Positions 43,192 to 52,673 are shown, numbered from the stretch's first letter. The stretch: 64,000 bases of DNA from DASZHJ01 sp035517495 (GCA_035517495.1 DATIYT010000047.1:124001-188000); one strand, 5' to 3'. Numbers and translations are program-made. The notes: generated from the sequence alone by a model not told the origin.

Positions 43192-44072
43192 CCGACACGC
43201 CCGCCGTCCCCGTGCCGAGGACGCCGATTCGGCGCGTCCTCGGCGTCTTGGCGCGCTTGGGCGGCAGCCGCGTCGGCACGCTGGGCGCGGTGATCATTCT
43301 GTTCTGGATCGCGGTTGCGCTCGCGGCGCCGCTGATTGCCCCCTTTCCGCCCAACCAGCCGCTGCAGCCGATGGCATCCCCGGGCACGCACGCCGTGAAC
43401 GGCGCAGGCATCTTCTGGCTTGGGACCGACCATCTCGGCCGTGACGTGCTATCGCGGATCATCTGGGGCGCGCGAACCGTCCTGCTGATTGCGCCGCTCG
43501 CGACGCTTTCGGCCTTCGTCGTGGGAATCGCCACCGGGCTTGTCGCGGGATTTGAGCTCGGCTGGCTTGATGAGTTGCTGTCGCGAGCGACCGACCTCGT
43601 TCTCGCATTTCCGGCGCTGGTGCTCTATATCGTCATCGTCTCCAAATTCGGCTCGTCCAGCTTGAACATCGTGCTCGCCGTGACGCTGGCATCAAGTCCC
43701 GCGGTCATGCGACTGACGCGCGGCTTGGTTCTGGACTTGCGCAATCGCGCCTACGTCGCCGCGGCGCAACTTCGCGGCGAGCCGCTCTGGTACATCACGC
43801 TGGTCGAAATTCTTCCGAATGCGCGAGGCCCGCTGATCGTGGATGCGTGCCTGCGGCTCGGTTACGTGACCATCACGATCGGCACGCTTGGCTTCCTAGG
43901 GCTCGGGTTGCCCCCACCCGATCCCGACTGGGGCGGCATGATCAACGAGAGTCGGCAATATGCATTGATCTTCCCGCACATGGTCTTGTTTCCCTGCATT
44001 GCCGTGTCGACGCTCGTGCTTGGGTTCAACCTGCTCGCGGATGGAATCCGCGAACTCTCCCAGCAAGACTGA
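43188..44072 (+). CDS. ABC transporter permease, DppC-type
   Basis: A 294-residue permease partner. Features are the N-terminal membrane segment, a periplasmic loop with FWLGTDHLGRDVLSRIIWGAR, and the coupling segment LRNRAYVAAAQLRGEPLWYITLVEILPNARGPLIV. It pairs with the DppB-type protein. The start overlaps the previous stop, and the stop is one base before the ATPase ATG. Confidence 0.92.
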   Translation: MTDTPAVPVPRTPIRRVLGVLARLGGSRVGTLGAVIILFWIAVALAAPLIAPFPPNQPLQPMASPGTHAVNGAGIFWLGTDHLGRDVLSRIIWGARTVLLIAPLATLSAFVVGIATGLVAGFELGWLDELLSRATDLVLAFPALVLYIVIVSKFGSSSLNIVLAVTLASSPAVMRLTRGLVLDLRNRAYVAAAQLRGEPLWYITLVEILPNARGPLIVDACLRLGYVTITIGTLGFLGLGLPPPDPDWGGMINESRQYALIFPHMVLFPCIAVSTLVLGFNLLADGIRELSQQD

Positions 44073-44073
44073 A

Positions 44074-46149
44074 ATGAGCGGAGCGGACCCGCTGCTCGAG
44101 CTTAAGGACGTCTCGATCTCCTACTTCACTCGCGCGGGCGAAATTCCCGCGGTGACGGGTGTGTCGCTCAGCCTTCCGCCGGAGGGGTCGCTTGGACTTG
44201 TCGGCGAATCCGGCTGCGGCAAGTCGACTTTGGCGATGGCGATATTGCGTCATTTCTCCGGGCGTGGCCGCCTGGTCGGGGGCGCCATACACTTTGACGG
44301 TCGCGATATCGCCGAACTGAGTCCGGAGGAGCTACGTCAACTTCGCGGCGGCGAGATCGGGATCGTTTACCAGGAGGCGATGTCGGCGCTCAACCCAAGT
44401 TTGAGGGTCGGCGAGCAGCTCGCGGAAGTCGCAGTCTCTCACAACGAAGCGAGCTGGTCCGCGGCGCACCGCCGGTCGGTGGAAATTCTCAACGCCGTGA
44501 AATTCCCTGATCCTGATCGCATCATGCGAGCTTATCCGCACCAACTCTCGGGGGGACAACAACAGCGCGTCGTGATTGCGATGGCGTTGCTCCCGCGGCC
44601 GAAATTGCTGTTACTGGACGAGCCCACGACCAGCCTCGACGTCACCGTCGAGGCCGGGATTATTGATTTCATCGGCACGCTTCGGAAGGATTTCGGCACG
44701 GCGCTGCTGTTCATCTCTCACAATCTTGGGCTGGTGGCGCAGGTTTGCGAGCGCGTCGCGGTCATGTATTCGGGCGAGTTGGCGGAGGAAGGCGCGGTTC
44801 GCGAGGTTTTTGCGGCGCCTCGCCACCCCTACACGCGCGGGCTCATCCGTTGCATGCCGCAGCCGCACGTCGATCGCGCTCACACCAAGCTTCGCCCGAT
44901 TCCCGGACAAATGAACCCTCCGGGCGAGCGGCCAGCGGGTTGCGTCTTCGGGCCGCGCTGCGCGCATTTTGAGCGGCATCGCTGCGGTCATGATCCCATT
45001 GCTCTCGTCGAAACGACGAATGGATCCATTCGTCGCGTGCGCTGCGTCCGCTGGCGGGAGATCGGTTCCGAAGCGCCGGCGGATCCCATACCCGATCGGC
45101 CGGAGCGCACCGAGGAAATGGCGTTGATCGTCGCCGATCTCGACAAGTTTTATCAGATAGAAGAGCCGGGATTGCTTCGGCGTCTTGCCGGAGCACGCAG
45201 ACAGCAAATCAAGGCCAACCAGAATCTGAACTTCCGTATTCGCCGCGGACAGACAGTTGCCATCGTTGGCGAATCCGGCTGCGGAAAATCGACCTTTGCC
45301 AAGGTGCTGATGGGATTGGAGCGCGCGACGGCAGGGGCAATACGGTTTGGCGAGGTCGATCTGGCTCGACTGCCCGTGGAGCGCCGGCCACGCGAGGTGC
45401 TGCGCGCGCTTCAAATGGTATTTCAAAACCCCGACGAGACCCTAAACCCGAGTTTCACGGTGGGTGGCCAGATCGCGCGGGCGGTGCGCAGGCTCGGCGC
45501 CGCTCGGGGGCGCGGTCGAATTTCGGCTCGCGTGCGCGAGCTGCTCGAGCTCACCAGGCTGCCGGCGGATTTCGCCGCGCGGTGGCCGCGGCAGCTTTCG
45601 GGTGGCCAGAAGCAGCGGGTTGGAATTGCCCGAGCCTTCGCGGGATCGCCGGCCCTGGTGGTTGCGGACGAGCCGGTATCCGCGCTCGATGTGTCGGTAC
45701 AGGCGGCGATCACGGAACTTTTGCTCGACATTCAGCGATCGCAAGGAACCACGCTCGTGATCATCAGCCACGATCTCGGCTTCGTGCGCTACATCGCCGA
45801 TCGCGTCGTGGTGATGTATCTCGGTCAGATCATGGAGACGGGCTCGGTCGAGCAGCTCTTCGCACCGCCATACCATCCTTATACCGAGGCGCTCTTTTCC
45901 GCGGCGCCGATCGCGGACCCGAGCGTGCGCCGCAGCCGCATCGTGCTCTCCGGCGAGCTGCCGAGCGCAGTCGATCCGCCACGCGGCTGTCCGTTTCACA
46001 CACGCTGCCCACGCAAGCTCGGCTCCATCTGCGAGACCGAAGCGCCGCCTCTGTGGCGTGGGGCCAATGGCCATCGCATTCATTGTCACATACCCTTGGA
46101 CGAACTAAGTCGGATCGCGCCGGTATTTCAACCCAATTCCCGCGAGTAA
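44074..46149 (+). CDS. Fused DppD-DppF-type ABC transporter ATPase
   Basis: A 691-residue protein with two complete ATPase modules, which are usually separate DppD and DppF proteins. Module 1 (residues ~1-330): Walker A GESGCGKST, signature LSGGQQQR, Walker B LLLLDEPTTSLD, and the peptide-transporter C-terminal Cys motif (GCVFGPRCAHFERHRC). Module 2 (~350-690): GESGCGKST, LSGGQKQR, LVVADEPVSALD, and GCPFHTRCPRKLGSIC. It powers the importer encoded just upstream. The ATG at 44074 follows a one-base gap; the frame also extends upstream of it in the previous gene. Confidence 0.93.
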   Translation: MSGADPLLELKDVSISYFTRAGEIPAVTGVSLSLPPEGSLGLVGESGCGKSTLAMAILRHFSGRGRLVGGAIHFDGRDIAELSPEELRQLRGGEIGIVYQEAMSALNPSLRVGEQLAEVAVSHNEASWSAAHRRSVEILNAVKFPDPDRIMRAYPHQLSGGQQQRVVIAMALLPRPKLLLLDEPTTSLDVTVEAGIIDFIGTLRKDFGTALLFISHNLGLVAQVCERVAVMYSGELAEEGAVREVFAAPRHPYTRGLIRCMPQPHVDRAHTKLRPIPGQMNPPGERPAGCVFGPRCAHFERHRCGHDPIALVETTNGSIRRVRCVRWREIGSEAPADPIPDRPERTEEMALIVADLDKFYQIEEPGLLRRLAGARRQQIKANQNLNFRIRRGQTVAIVGESGCGKSTFAKVLMGLERATAGAIRFGEVDLARLPVERRPREVLRALQMVFQNPDETLNPSFTVGGQIARAVRRLGAARGRGRISARVRELLELTRLPADFAARWPRQLSGGQKQRVGIARAFAGSPALVVADEPVSALDVSVQAAITELLLDIQRSQGTTLVIISHDLGFVRYIADRVVVMYLGQIMETGSVEQLFAPPYHPYTEALFSAAPIADPSVRRSRIVLSGELPSAVDPPRGCPFHTRCPRKLGSICETEAPPLWRGANGHRIHCHIPLDELSRIAPVFQPNSRE

Positions 46150-46217
46150 CAGGGCCAAATCGATGGGAATATGATCGTGATCGCTTGATGACAGCCGCCC
46201 AGACGAGAGGCACAGGC

Positions 46218-46670
46218 ATGATTAACATCAACGGCATGGCCCATGTCATTTTGACAGTGAGCCGGTTCGATTTGGCCCGCGCCTTCTACGGCAAGCTGCT
46301 GCCAGCCTTCGGCATGAACCCCGTCAGCGACAGCGACAAGTTCTTCTACTGCGTCGGCGCTCGAACCGCGATTGGCATCGAACCCTGCGATCCCGCACTC
46401 GCTGGCGACCGCTTCGTGCAACAGCGTGTCGGCCTTCACCATCTGTGTCTGCGTGCCCGTTCGCGCGAGGACGTCGATCGATGCGCCGTTCTGCTCAAGG
46501 AGATGAAGGCGACAATCGTGCGTGGCCCCATGGAGGGCACGTGGGCACCCGGCTACTACTACGTGCTGTTTGAGGATCCGGACGGCATCAGGCTGGAAGT
46601 GAACTTCGTCCCAGGTGCCGGGCTTCTCGCAGACGGTGTTCGCTTCGATCCCGCGACGGATTACGTCTAA
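46218..46670 (+). CDS. VOC-superfamily (glyoxalase-fold) protein
   Basis: A 150-residue single-domain vicinal-oxygen-chelate protein. AHVILTVSRFDLARAFYGKLLPAFGM is the first beta-alpha-beta module, GLHHLCLRARSREDVDR the second with a metal His, and EDPDGIRLEVNFVPG the last with a metal Glu. Most relatives are dioxygenases, lyases or thiol transferases. It ends the transporter operon (68 bases after the ATPase stop), so it may act on the imported compound. Start at 46218 with GACGAGAGGCACAG upstream; 46188 is an alternative. Confidence 0.86.
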   Translation: MININGMAHVILTVSRFDLARAFYGKLLPAFGMNPVSDSDKFFYCVGARTAIGIEPCDPALAGDRFVQQRVGLHHLCLRARSREDVDRCAVLLKEMKATIVRGPMEGTWAPGYYYVLFEDPDGIRLEVNFVPGAGLLADGVRFDPATDYV

Positions 46671-46883
46671 GAGTTCGTCGCGTTTGACCCACCGAGGCAT
46701 CGCGGGGATCGCTCCCGCAGGTGCGTGGGTGCCAGCATTCCCTTCAATCACATTGAGCCGTGATTCAATCGGCGCTCGCGGCGCCCTTAACACCGATTGC
46801 TGGTTTTGCACCAATACCAAGATCTCCCTATGCTCGTTACTGAGCCTTGGCTCGGCTCCGTCAAGTAGAAGGAAGCATAAGAC

Positions 46884-49658
46884 ATGACCATGGCAGCAAA
46901 CGCCGACGCCGGGAAAATGGGGTCGTGGCACGCAATACCTATGGTCGAGGTTGTTGAGCGGCTCGCGACCACTGCGGACAAGGGCCTCGAAGCCGGCGAG
47001 GCCACGAACCGTCTCAAGAAGTATGGGCCGAACCAGCTTCCGCAGGGCAAGAAGCGCGGCCCGGTATTGCGGTTCCTGTCGCAGTTCAACAATATTCTCG
47101 TCTACGTTCTTCTTGGCGCTGGTTTCACGAAGCTTATGCTGAGCCTTTGGGTCGACGCGGCGATTATTTTCGCGGTAGTCGTGCTCAACGCGCTCCTGGG
47201 ATTTATCCAGGAAGGGCAGGCCGAGAAGGCTCTGGATTCGATCCGCAACATGCTGTCCGCCGAGGCGCGCACGACTCGCGGCGGTGAGACGCGACTCATT
47301 CCGGCGGATCAACTCGTGCCGGGCGACGTCGTCCTGCTTGAGTCGGGCGACAGGGTTCCGGCCGACCTCCGCCTCGCCGACGCCAAGAATCTCCGCACGG
47401 AAGAGGCGGCGCTCACCGGCGAGTCTGTGCCGGCCGAGAAGACGACCGACCCCGTCTCCGCCGACGCCACCGTCGGCGACCGTCACTGCATGGCCTTCTC
47501 GGGCACGATGGTGGTTTCGGGTCGCGCGACCGGTGTGGTCGTCGCGACCGGCGCGCAGACCGAACTCGGCCGCATCAACCAGCTTCTCGCCAACGTCACT
47601 CCCCTCGAGACGCCGCTCCTGCGGCAGATCAAGAAGTTCGGTTATACGATCACTGCCGTCATCGGCGTGGTGAGCGTGCTGATCTTCTCCTACGGGCACT
47701 GGCTTGGCCACATGACGTTCGTCGAGCTCTTCCAGGCGGTGGTCGGCATCGCCGTATCGCTCATCCCGGAAGGCTTGCCGGCGCTCATCACGATCACGCT
47801 GGCGATCGGCGTGCAGCGGATGGCCCAGCGCCATGCGATCGTCCGGCGCCTGCCCGCGGTCGAGACTCTGGGTTCGGTCTCGCGGATCTGCTCCGACAAG
47901 ACTGGAACTTTGACGCTGATGGAGATGATGGTCACCTCCGCGGTCACCGGCGAGAAGGTCTACCAGGTCACGGGCGACGGCTATGCCCCCGAAGGCGAGG
48001 TGACGGAGGACGGCAAGCGCGTCATCGACGCGCCGGTCCTGAAGCTCATGGGGCGTGTTTCGACGCTCTGCAATGACGCCGAGTTGTTCAAGGAAGGCGA
48101 GAGCTGGAAGGTCGAGGGAGACCCGACCGAGGGCGCACTCCATCCATTCGCGATGAAGCTCGGAGTGGATCGGAAGGCGGAAATCGCCGCTTCTCCGCGT
48201 GCCGACGCCATACCGTTTGAATCCGAGCACAAGTTTATGGCGACCCTGCACCGATCGGCCGACGGGACGGAGGCGCTGTTCGTCAAGGGAGCGCCCGAAG
48301 TAATCCTTGAGAACTGCGATCGAGAGCAGAAGGAAAGCGGCGAGACCTCGCCGCTTAATCGCGAGCGCTTCCTCGAGGAATCGGAGCGGCTCGCGGCTCA
48401 AGGCGAGCGCGTGCTTGCACTCGCTTGGCAACAGAATCCCGGCCTGAAGGCTGGAGGACTTAGTCCGGCCGATCTGCCGAATACGTTGGTTCTCCTGGGC
48501 CTCGTCGGTCTACTCGATCCACCGCGCAAGGAAGCGATCGAAGCCGTCAAGGAGTGTCACGGCGGCGGTATTCGCGTCACCATGATCACTGGCGACCACA
48601 AGATCACCGCCGCCGCCATAGCCAAGATGCTCGGGATTGGCGATGGGAAGACCGCGGCCGACGGAAAAGAGATCGAGGCGATGAACGAAGCCGCGCTACA
48701 GGAGTGTGTCCGCGACGTCGACGTGTTCGCCCGCGCGAGCCCGGAACATAAGCTCAGGCTCGTGAAGGCGATCCAGGCGAATAGGCAGATCGTGGCGATG
48801 ACCGGAGACGGCGTCAATGACGCCCCGGCGTTGAAGAAGGCCGACATCGGCGTGGCGATGGGAATTAAAGGCACGGAGGTCACGAAAGAGGCGGCGGGCA
48901 TGATTCTCGCCGACGACAATTTCGCTTCGATCGGGGCAGCGGTGAAGGAGGGTCGAACGGTTTACAACAACATCGAGAAAGCGATGCTGTTCCTGCTGCC
49001 GACCAACGTGGCCCAGGCCTTGGTCATCGCGGTCGCGATCTTGCTCGGGTTCACCTTGCCCATCACAGCCCCGCAGGTTCTTTGGGTGAACATGGTCACA
49101 TCCGTCGCGCTCGGTCTTGTGATTTCTTTCGAACCGCACGAGATGGACGTGATGCGGCGCCCTCCGCGCTCCGTGGACCGGCCGATTGTCACGGGTTTCG
49201 GGCTCTGGCGCATTTTTTTCGTCGGTCTTGCGCTGCTCGCCTACACGCTCTCCGCCTTCTTCATGATGAAGCATTATGGCGCCTCGGACGCGCTCGCCCG
49301 CACGGCCGCCGTCAACGCCATCACCGTCGGCCAGGTCTTCTACCTCCTGAATAGCCGTTACCTGCTCGATTCGTCCTTGTCGCTCATGGCGCACATGGGC
49401 AACCGCTACCTGCCATACGCCATCCTTGCGGTCGTCGTCCTGCAGCTTCTGTTCACCTACGCGACTCCATTCGAGGCGATGTTCGGGACCGAAGCTCTTC
49501 CGCTGTGGGTGTGGCCGTGGCTCCTGTTGGGTGGGGCCGTTTTCTTCCTCATCGTCGAGGCGGAGAAACTCATCATCCGTTCGTCGGCTTCGCTGCGCTC
49601 CGCAGTCACCGCTATCGAGGTCGGCAAAGAGCAAAAGGCGGTCGGCGTCGCGGCGTGA
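46884..49658 (+). CDS. P2-type cation-transporting ATPase
   Basis: A 924-residue P-type ATPase of the calcium/sodium/potassium (P2) kind. The actuator motif is TGESVP, the phosphorylated Asp lies at residue 338 in CSDKTGTLT, the hinge is MTGDGVNDAPALKKADIG, and the fourth membrane segment has VSLIPEGLPALITITLAIG, the cation-binding signature of P2 pumps. N- and C-terminal cation-ATPase domains are complete. The residue after DKTGTLT is Leu where most P2 pumps have Thr-x-Asn, a minor oddity. It probably exports Ca, Na or K. GAAGGAAGCATAAG precedes the ATG. Confidence 0.93.
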   Translation: MTMAANADAGKMGSWHAIPMVEVVERLATTADKGLEAGEATNRLKKYGPNQLPQGKKRGPVLRFLSQFNNILVYVLLGAGFTKLMLSLWVDAAIIFAVVVLNALLGFIQEGQAEKALDSIRNMLSAEARTTRGGETRLIPADQLVPGDVVLLESGDRVPADLRLADAKNLRTEEAALTGESVPAEKTTDPVSADATVGDRHCMAFSGTMVVSGRATGVVVATGAQTELGRINQLLANVTPLETPLLRQIKKFGYTITAVIGVVSVLIFSYGHWLGHMTFVELFQAVVGIAVSLIPEGLPALITITLAIGVQRMAQRHAIVRRLPAVETLGSVSRICSDKTGTLTLMEMMVTSAVTGEKVYQVTGDGYAPEGEVTEDGKRVIDAPVLKLMGRVSTLCNDAELFKEGESWKVEGDPTEGALHPFAMKLGVDRKAEIAASPRADAIPFESEHKFMATLHRSADGTEALFVKGAPEVILENCDREQKESGETSPLNRERFLEESERLAAQGERVLALAWQQNPGLKAGGLSPADLPNTLVLLGLVGLLDPPRKEAIEAVKECHGGGIRVTMITGDHKITAAAIAKMLGIGDGKTAADGKEIEAMNEAALQECVRDVDVFARASPEHKLRLVKAIQANRQIVAMTGDGVNDAPALKKADIGVAMGIKGTEVTKEAAGMILADDNFASIGAAVKEGRTVYNNIEKAMLFLLPTNVAQALVIAVAILLGFTLPITAPQVLWVNMVTSVALGLVISFEPHEMDVMRRPPRSVDRPIVTGFGLWRIFFVGLALLAYTLSAFFMMKHYGASDALARTAAVNAITVGQVFYLLNSRYLLDSSLSLMAHMGNRYLPYAILAVVVLQLLFTYATPFEAMFGTEALPLWVWPWLLLGGAVFFLIVEAEKLIIRSSASLRSAVTAIEVGKEQKAVGVAA

Positions 49659-49683
49659 CGTGAGCGCGGCGCGGCGGCTCACG
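49659..49683. terminator. Hairpin between convergent ATPase and Na/Pi genes
   Basis: Seven-base arms CGTGAGC and GCTCACG with an 11-base GC-rich loop, starting right after the ATPase stop and overlapping the stop of the leftward Na/Pi gene. No T-run on either side, so it may act as a transcription roadblock or mRNA end. Confidence 0.4.
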
Positions 49684-51361
49684 CCCCCGCGGCAAGCGGT
49701 GGCGCGTTCGGCCCACCGCGGCCGTGGAGATATGCTGCCGAGCGCCAGGCGTGACGAGCCAACGCTTCGAGTCGCTCCACGGCGTCGACCCGAGCCATGG
49801 CCTGGTCCGCCGTAAGCTTTCCTGTCCCCACCGCGCTCAACGTCTCTCGCCGATGCGCACGACGAAGATCTCGTAGCATGTTCGCGCACTGCTCGGCCTT
49901 CGCGAGCGCCGAACCCGTACTCGGCGTGTCCAGGGATTTGATAGGTTCGGCGGCGTCGCTGAGTGCCGTCTCTGCGGCGACGTCGCTGATCGCAAAGGCC
50001 GCGCTCTCCACCGTCTCCGCGCAAAGCTCAAGCGCGCGGGCGTTCTCACCGGAATCCTTCGCCACCGTCAGATCGACTTCCTCCTGAGCGATGTTGGCGA
50101 AGCGAGACGCATGGTCGAGCGCACGCAGAGTGCTGATCAGCCGAAGCTCCTCCTCTTCCGAATCCGGCGGCCCGCTCACCCCCGACAGGAATTCGCGCGC
50201 CTTTCGAAGCGCATCGGCCGCGGTCAACGCCGACGAGCCGATCTTCGCGGCGCTTGCGCCCTGGAGCTTGGCGATCGTCGTTTTACACAGCGCCTCGATG
50301 GAAAGCGCCACTGTGCGGCGAACCGCTTCGACGGCCACGACCGGGTTGACCAGCGCGGAGCGGTCGAGGCCCTGCGTGAGAGGTGAGCCCCTTTCCGGCA
50401 GAAGGCGCTCGACAAGGCGGGTAAACCAGTCGATCGCCGGCATCAGAACTACGACGCCAACGACGTTATAGGCCGTGTGATACGCAGCAAGCAGTGTCAG
50501 ACCGTCGACCGCGCCCACCGCGCGCGCGAGAAGCGGGGTCGTGAAGGGGAACAGAATGAGAGCGATCACGGCGGCGATCAGCTTGAACAGGATGTATGCG
50601 ACCGCGAGCCGCTTCGCCGTGGTGCTGGCGCCGATGGCCGCCAAGGCGGAACTGGTGGCCGTTCCGATGTTCTGTCCGACGATTAGCGCAAAACCCTGCT
50701 CTAGACCGATTGCGCCGGCGTAAAAGGCGGACAGAGTTACGGCGATCGCAGCCGTGGACGACTGCATTACCGCGGTCATGATCAGTCCTGCGGCGACCAG
50801 CGACAGCAGACCCACGATCCCAGGCAGCCAGCCGACGCCAGGCGCGCCGAGGACGGCAGGCAGATCCGATGGATGCAATTGTTCGGCTAGGCCGCCCATG
50901 CCTTGCTGGAGGGTGGTGAGGCCATAGAGCACAAGCGCAAAACCGGCGAGCGAAGCACCCGCCGCCGCGAGGCGGCCACGACCCACGAGCTTGAGAAGCG
51001 CTCCAACCAAAATCATCGGCAGCGCGTACGAAGACAAGGACACGCGAACGCCGATCAGGGCAACGAGCCAGCCGGTTCCTGTGGTGCCGACGTTCGCGCC
51101 GAAAACGAGGCCCAGTCCCTGCGGAAAGGTCAGAAGGCCGGCGCTGACAAGACCGATCGTCGTCATGGTCGTCGCGCTCGACGATTGCACGAGAAGCGTG
51201 ACGACGGCGCCCCAGAACGCTCCGGACAGCGGCGTCGCCGCCGCCTTGCCGAGCACGGTGCGAAGCGAAGAGCCGGCAAGCCCTTTAAGCCCGTCGGTCA
51301 TGATCGCCATGCCGAGAAGGAACAGGCCTATTCCGCCTAATATTGAAATCGTCGTCGCCAT
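49679..51361 (-). CDS. Na/phosphate cotransporter with PhoU-like C-terminus (NptA type)
   Basis: A 560-residue protein. Two inverted membrane repeats each carry the conserved QSSS/T motif (LVQSSSATTMT and MQSSTAAIAV) of type II Na/Pi cotransporters; SCxAT-like segments lie beside them. Residues ~340-540 form a cytoplasmic helical PhoU-like domain (SLRALDHASRFANIAQEEVDLTVAK). It imports phosphate with sodium. Start at 51361 with AGAGGAACGTCG upstream. It lies between a cation pump and PPK2, a plausible ion and phosphate group. Confidence 0.92.
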   Translation of the reverse strand: MATTISILGGIGLFLLGMAIMTDGLKGLAGSSLRTVLGKAAATPLSGAFWGAVVTLLVQSSSATTMTTIGLVSAGLLTFPQGLGLVFGANVGTTGTGWLVALIGVRVSLSSYALPMILVGALLKLVGRGRLAAAGASLAGFALVLYGLTTLQQGMGGLAEQLHPSDLPAVLGAPGVGWLPGIVGLLSLVAAGLIMTAVMQSSTAAIAVTLSAFYAGAIGLEQGFALIVGQNIGTATSSALAAIGASTTAKRLAVAYILFKLIAAVIALILFPFTTPLLARAVGAVDGLTLLAAYHTAYNVVGVVVLMPAIDWFTRLVERLLPERGSPLTQGLDRSALVNPVVAVEAVRRTVALSIEALCKTTIAKLQGASAAKIGSSALTAADALRKAREFLSGVSGPPDSEEEELRLISTLRALDHASRFANIAQEEVDLTVAKDSGENARALELCAETVESAAFAISDVAAETALSDAAEPIKSLDTPSTGSALAKAEQCANMLRDLRRAHRRETLSAVGTGKLTADQAMARVDAVERLEALARHAWRSAAYLHGRGGPNAPPLAAGA

Positions 51362-51451
51362 CGACGTTCCTCTCGAATTGCTGAATGCGCAGGCCGCCGT
51401 GTCAGCCGCAACCGAACGCGCCCCAACGCTCTCTCGGAAAATACCCGGTCG

Positions 51452-52354
51452 TCAGCTCTCTGCGGCGAGTTCAGCGCGCGCCGCGGCAAGCTCTTTCTTC
51501 TGCTGCGCGCTGACCTTGGGGTATTCGAGGTCGAGGTTCTCGACCGTCTCGACGATCGCGGCGGCGACGACTAGCCGGGTGAACCACTTGTTGTCCGCCG
51601 GAACCACAAACCACGGCGCCTGAGGCGTTGCTGTCGCGCTGATCGCCTCCTCGAAAGCGAGCATGTACTCGTTCCAGTAATTGCGCTCACGCACGTCGGA
51701 CGCTGAGAACTTCCAATTCTTCTCGGGTCTGTCGAGGCGCTCCATGAAGCGCTTTTTCTGTTCCTTTCTCGACAGGTTCAGGAAGAACTTGAGAATGATC
51801 ACCCCTTGTCGCGTGAGATAGTCTTCGAAATGCTCAATGTCGGCGAGCCGTTCGTCCCAGATGCGCTTGGTCACTAAGCCGGGGGGTAGCTTCTGAAGTT
51901 CAAGAAGCTCCTTGTGCACGCGGACGACCAGGACCTCTTCGTAGTATGATCGATTGAAGATGCCGATGCGGCCCCGTTCGGGGACGCGCATCGCGTAACG
52001 CCACAAAAAATCGTGCGAAAGCTCTTCCTTGGACGGCTGCTTGAATGAATAAACCTGGCAGCCTTGCGGATTCACCCCTGACATGACGTGCTTGATCGTT
52101 CCGTCTTTGCCAGCCGCATCCATGGCCTGGAAGATCAGCAAGAGCGACCAGCGATCCTGGGCGTAGAGCTTGTCCTGCTCCATCGCGAGCCATTCAGAGC
52201 CTTTCTGCAGCAGGTCCGCTGCATCGCCCTTATCCATTTTTTGGCCGCGTGTGTCTCCAGGATCGAAGTCTTTTAGCCGAAAGCCCTTGCCCTTCGTGAT
52301 GCGGAACGGGTCGACATACTTCTGGATCCTCTCCAAGATCTCTTTCTGCGACAT
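51452..52354 (-). CDS. Polyphosphate kinase 2 family protein (PPK2)
   Basis: A 300-residue PPK2-family phosphotransferase. Walker A is AMDAAGKDGTIKHVM, the lid region has NRSYYEEVLVVRVH, and Walker B is VIILKFFLNLSRKEQKKRF. The length and an N-terminal FRLKDFDPGDTRG segment fit the polyphosphate:nucleotide phosphotransferase subgroup. It moves phosphate between polyphosphate and (d)NDP or NMP. GGGAGGAGGACGCTAA precedes the ATG. It starts upstream of the Na/Pi gene on the same strand, 90 bases apart. Confidence 0.93.
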   Translation of the reverse strand: MSQKEILERIQKYVDPFRITKGKGFRLKDFDPGDTRGQKMDKGDAADLLQKGSEWLAMEQDKLYAQDRWSLLLIFQAMDAAGKDGTIKHVMSGVNPQGCQVYSFKQPSKEELSHDFLWRYAMRVPERGRIGIFNRSYYEEVLVVRVHKELLELQKLPPGLVTKRIWDERLADIEHFEDYLTRQGVIILKFFLNLSRKEQKKRFMERLDRPEKNWKFSASDVRERNYWNEYMLAFEEAISATATPQAPWFVVPADNKWFTRLVVAAAIVETVENLDLEYPKVSAQQKKELAAARAELAAES

Positions 52355-52408
52355 TTAGCGTCCTCCTCCCATGACAACCTAATCGATCTCATGAAATTGG
52401 GAACTCCC

Positions 52409-52440
52409 TATCTAGAACTATCAGTATCTAGAACTATCAC
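52409..52440. repeat. Two-copy 16-base tandem repeat
   Basis: Two head-to-tail copies of TATCTAGAACTATCA followed by G in copy 1 and C in copy 2, so 15 of 16 bases agree. Located about 55 bases upstream of the PPK2 start (PPK2 reads leftward). Possible regulatory repeat or slippage product. Confidence 0.6.
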
Positions 52441-52643
52441 ACGTCACCGTTGTCGGACCTCGCTGTGCGAGCCTCTGCTCACCAGCGCCTCAGGGTCCGG
52501 ACCCCGCCAGCGGCCGTTGGAGAGATATCCGTTCTAGGTCCGCTTTCCCATTGATCACGAAATACCCGCACGGGATGTCGGCATGTCGCGGTATGGCGAC
52601 GTGTGATGTGCGCTGACGTGATCAAAGACTGGACAGGCTCCCT

Positions 52644-52673
52644 TGAGCACGCGGGGGAGCCGGCGCGTGCTCA
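52644..52673. terminator. Strong hairpin downstream of the epoxide hydrolase relic
   Basis: Perfect 10-base arms TGAGCACGCG and CGCGTGCTCA separated by a 10-base loop. It begins 26 bases after the stop of the minus-strand relic at 52699, where a terminator belongs. No T-run follows on the minus strand. Confidence 0.45.

Noticed and set aside
46128..48431. A 767-codon minus-strand open frame
   Set aside because: It is antisense to the VOC gene and the P-type ATPase, has the Arg/His-rich composition of a shadow frame, and no domain.
48696..50024. A 442-codon minus-strand open frame across the ATPase 3' end
   Set aside because: Antisense to the P-type ATPase and out of frame with the Na/Pi gene.
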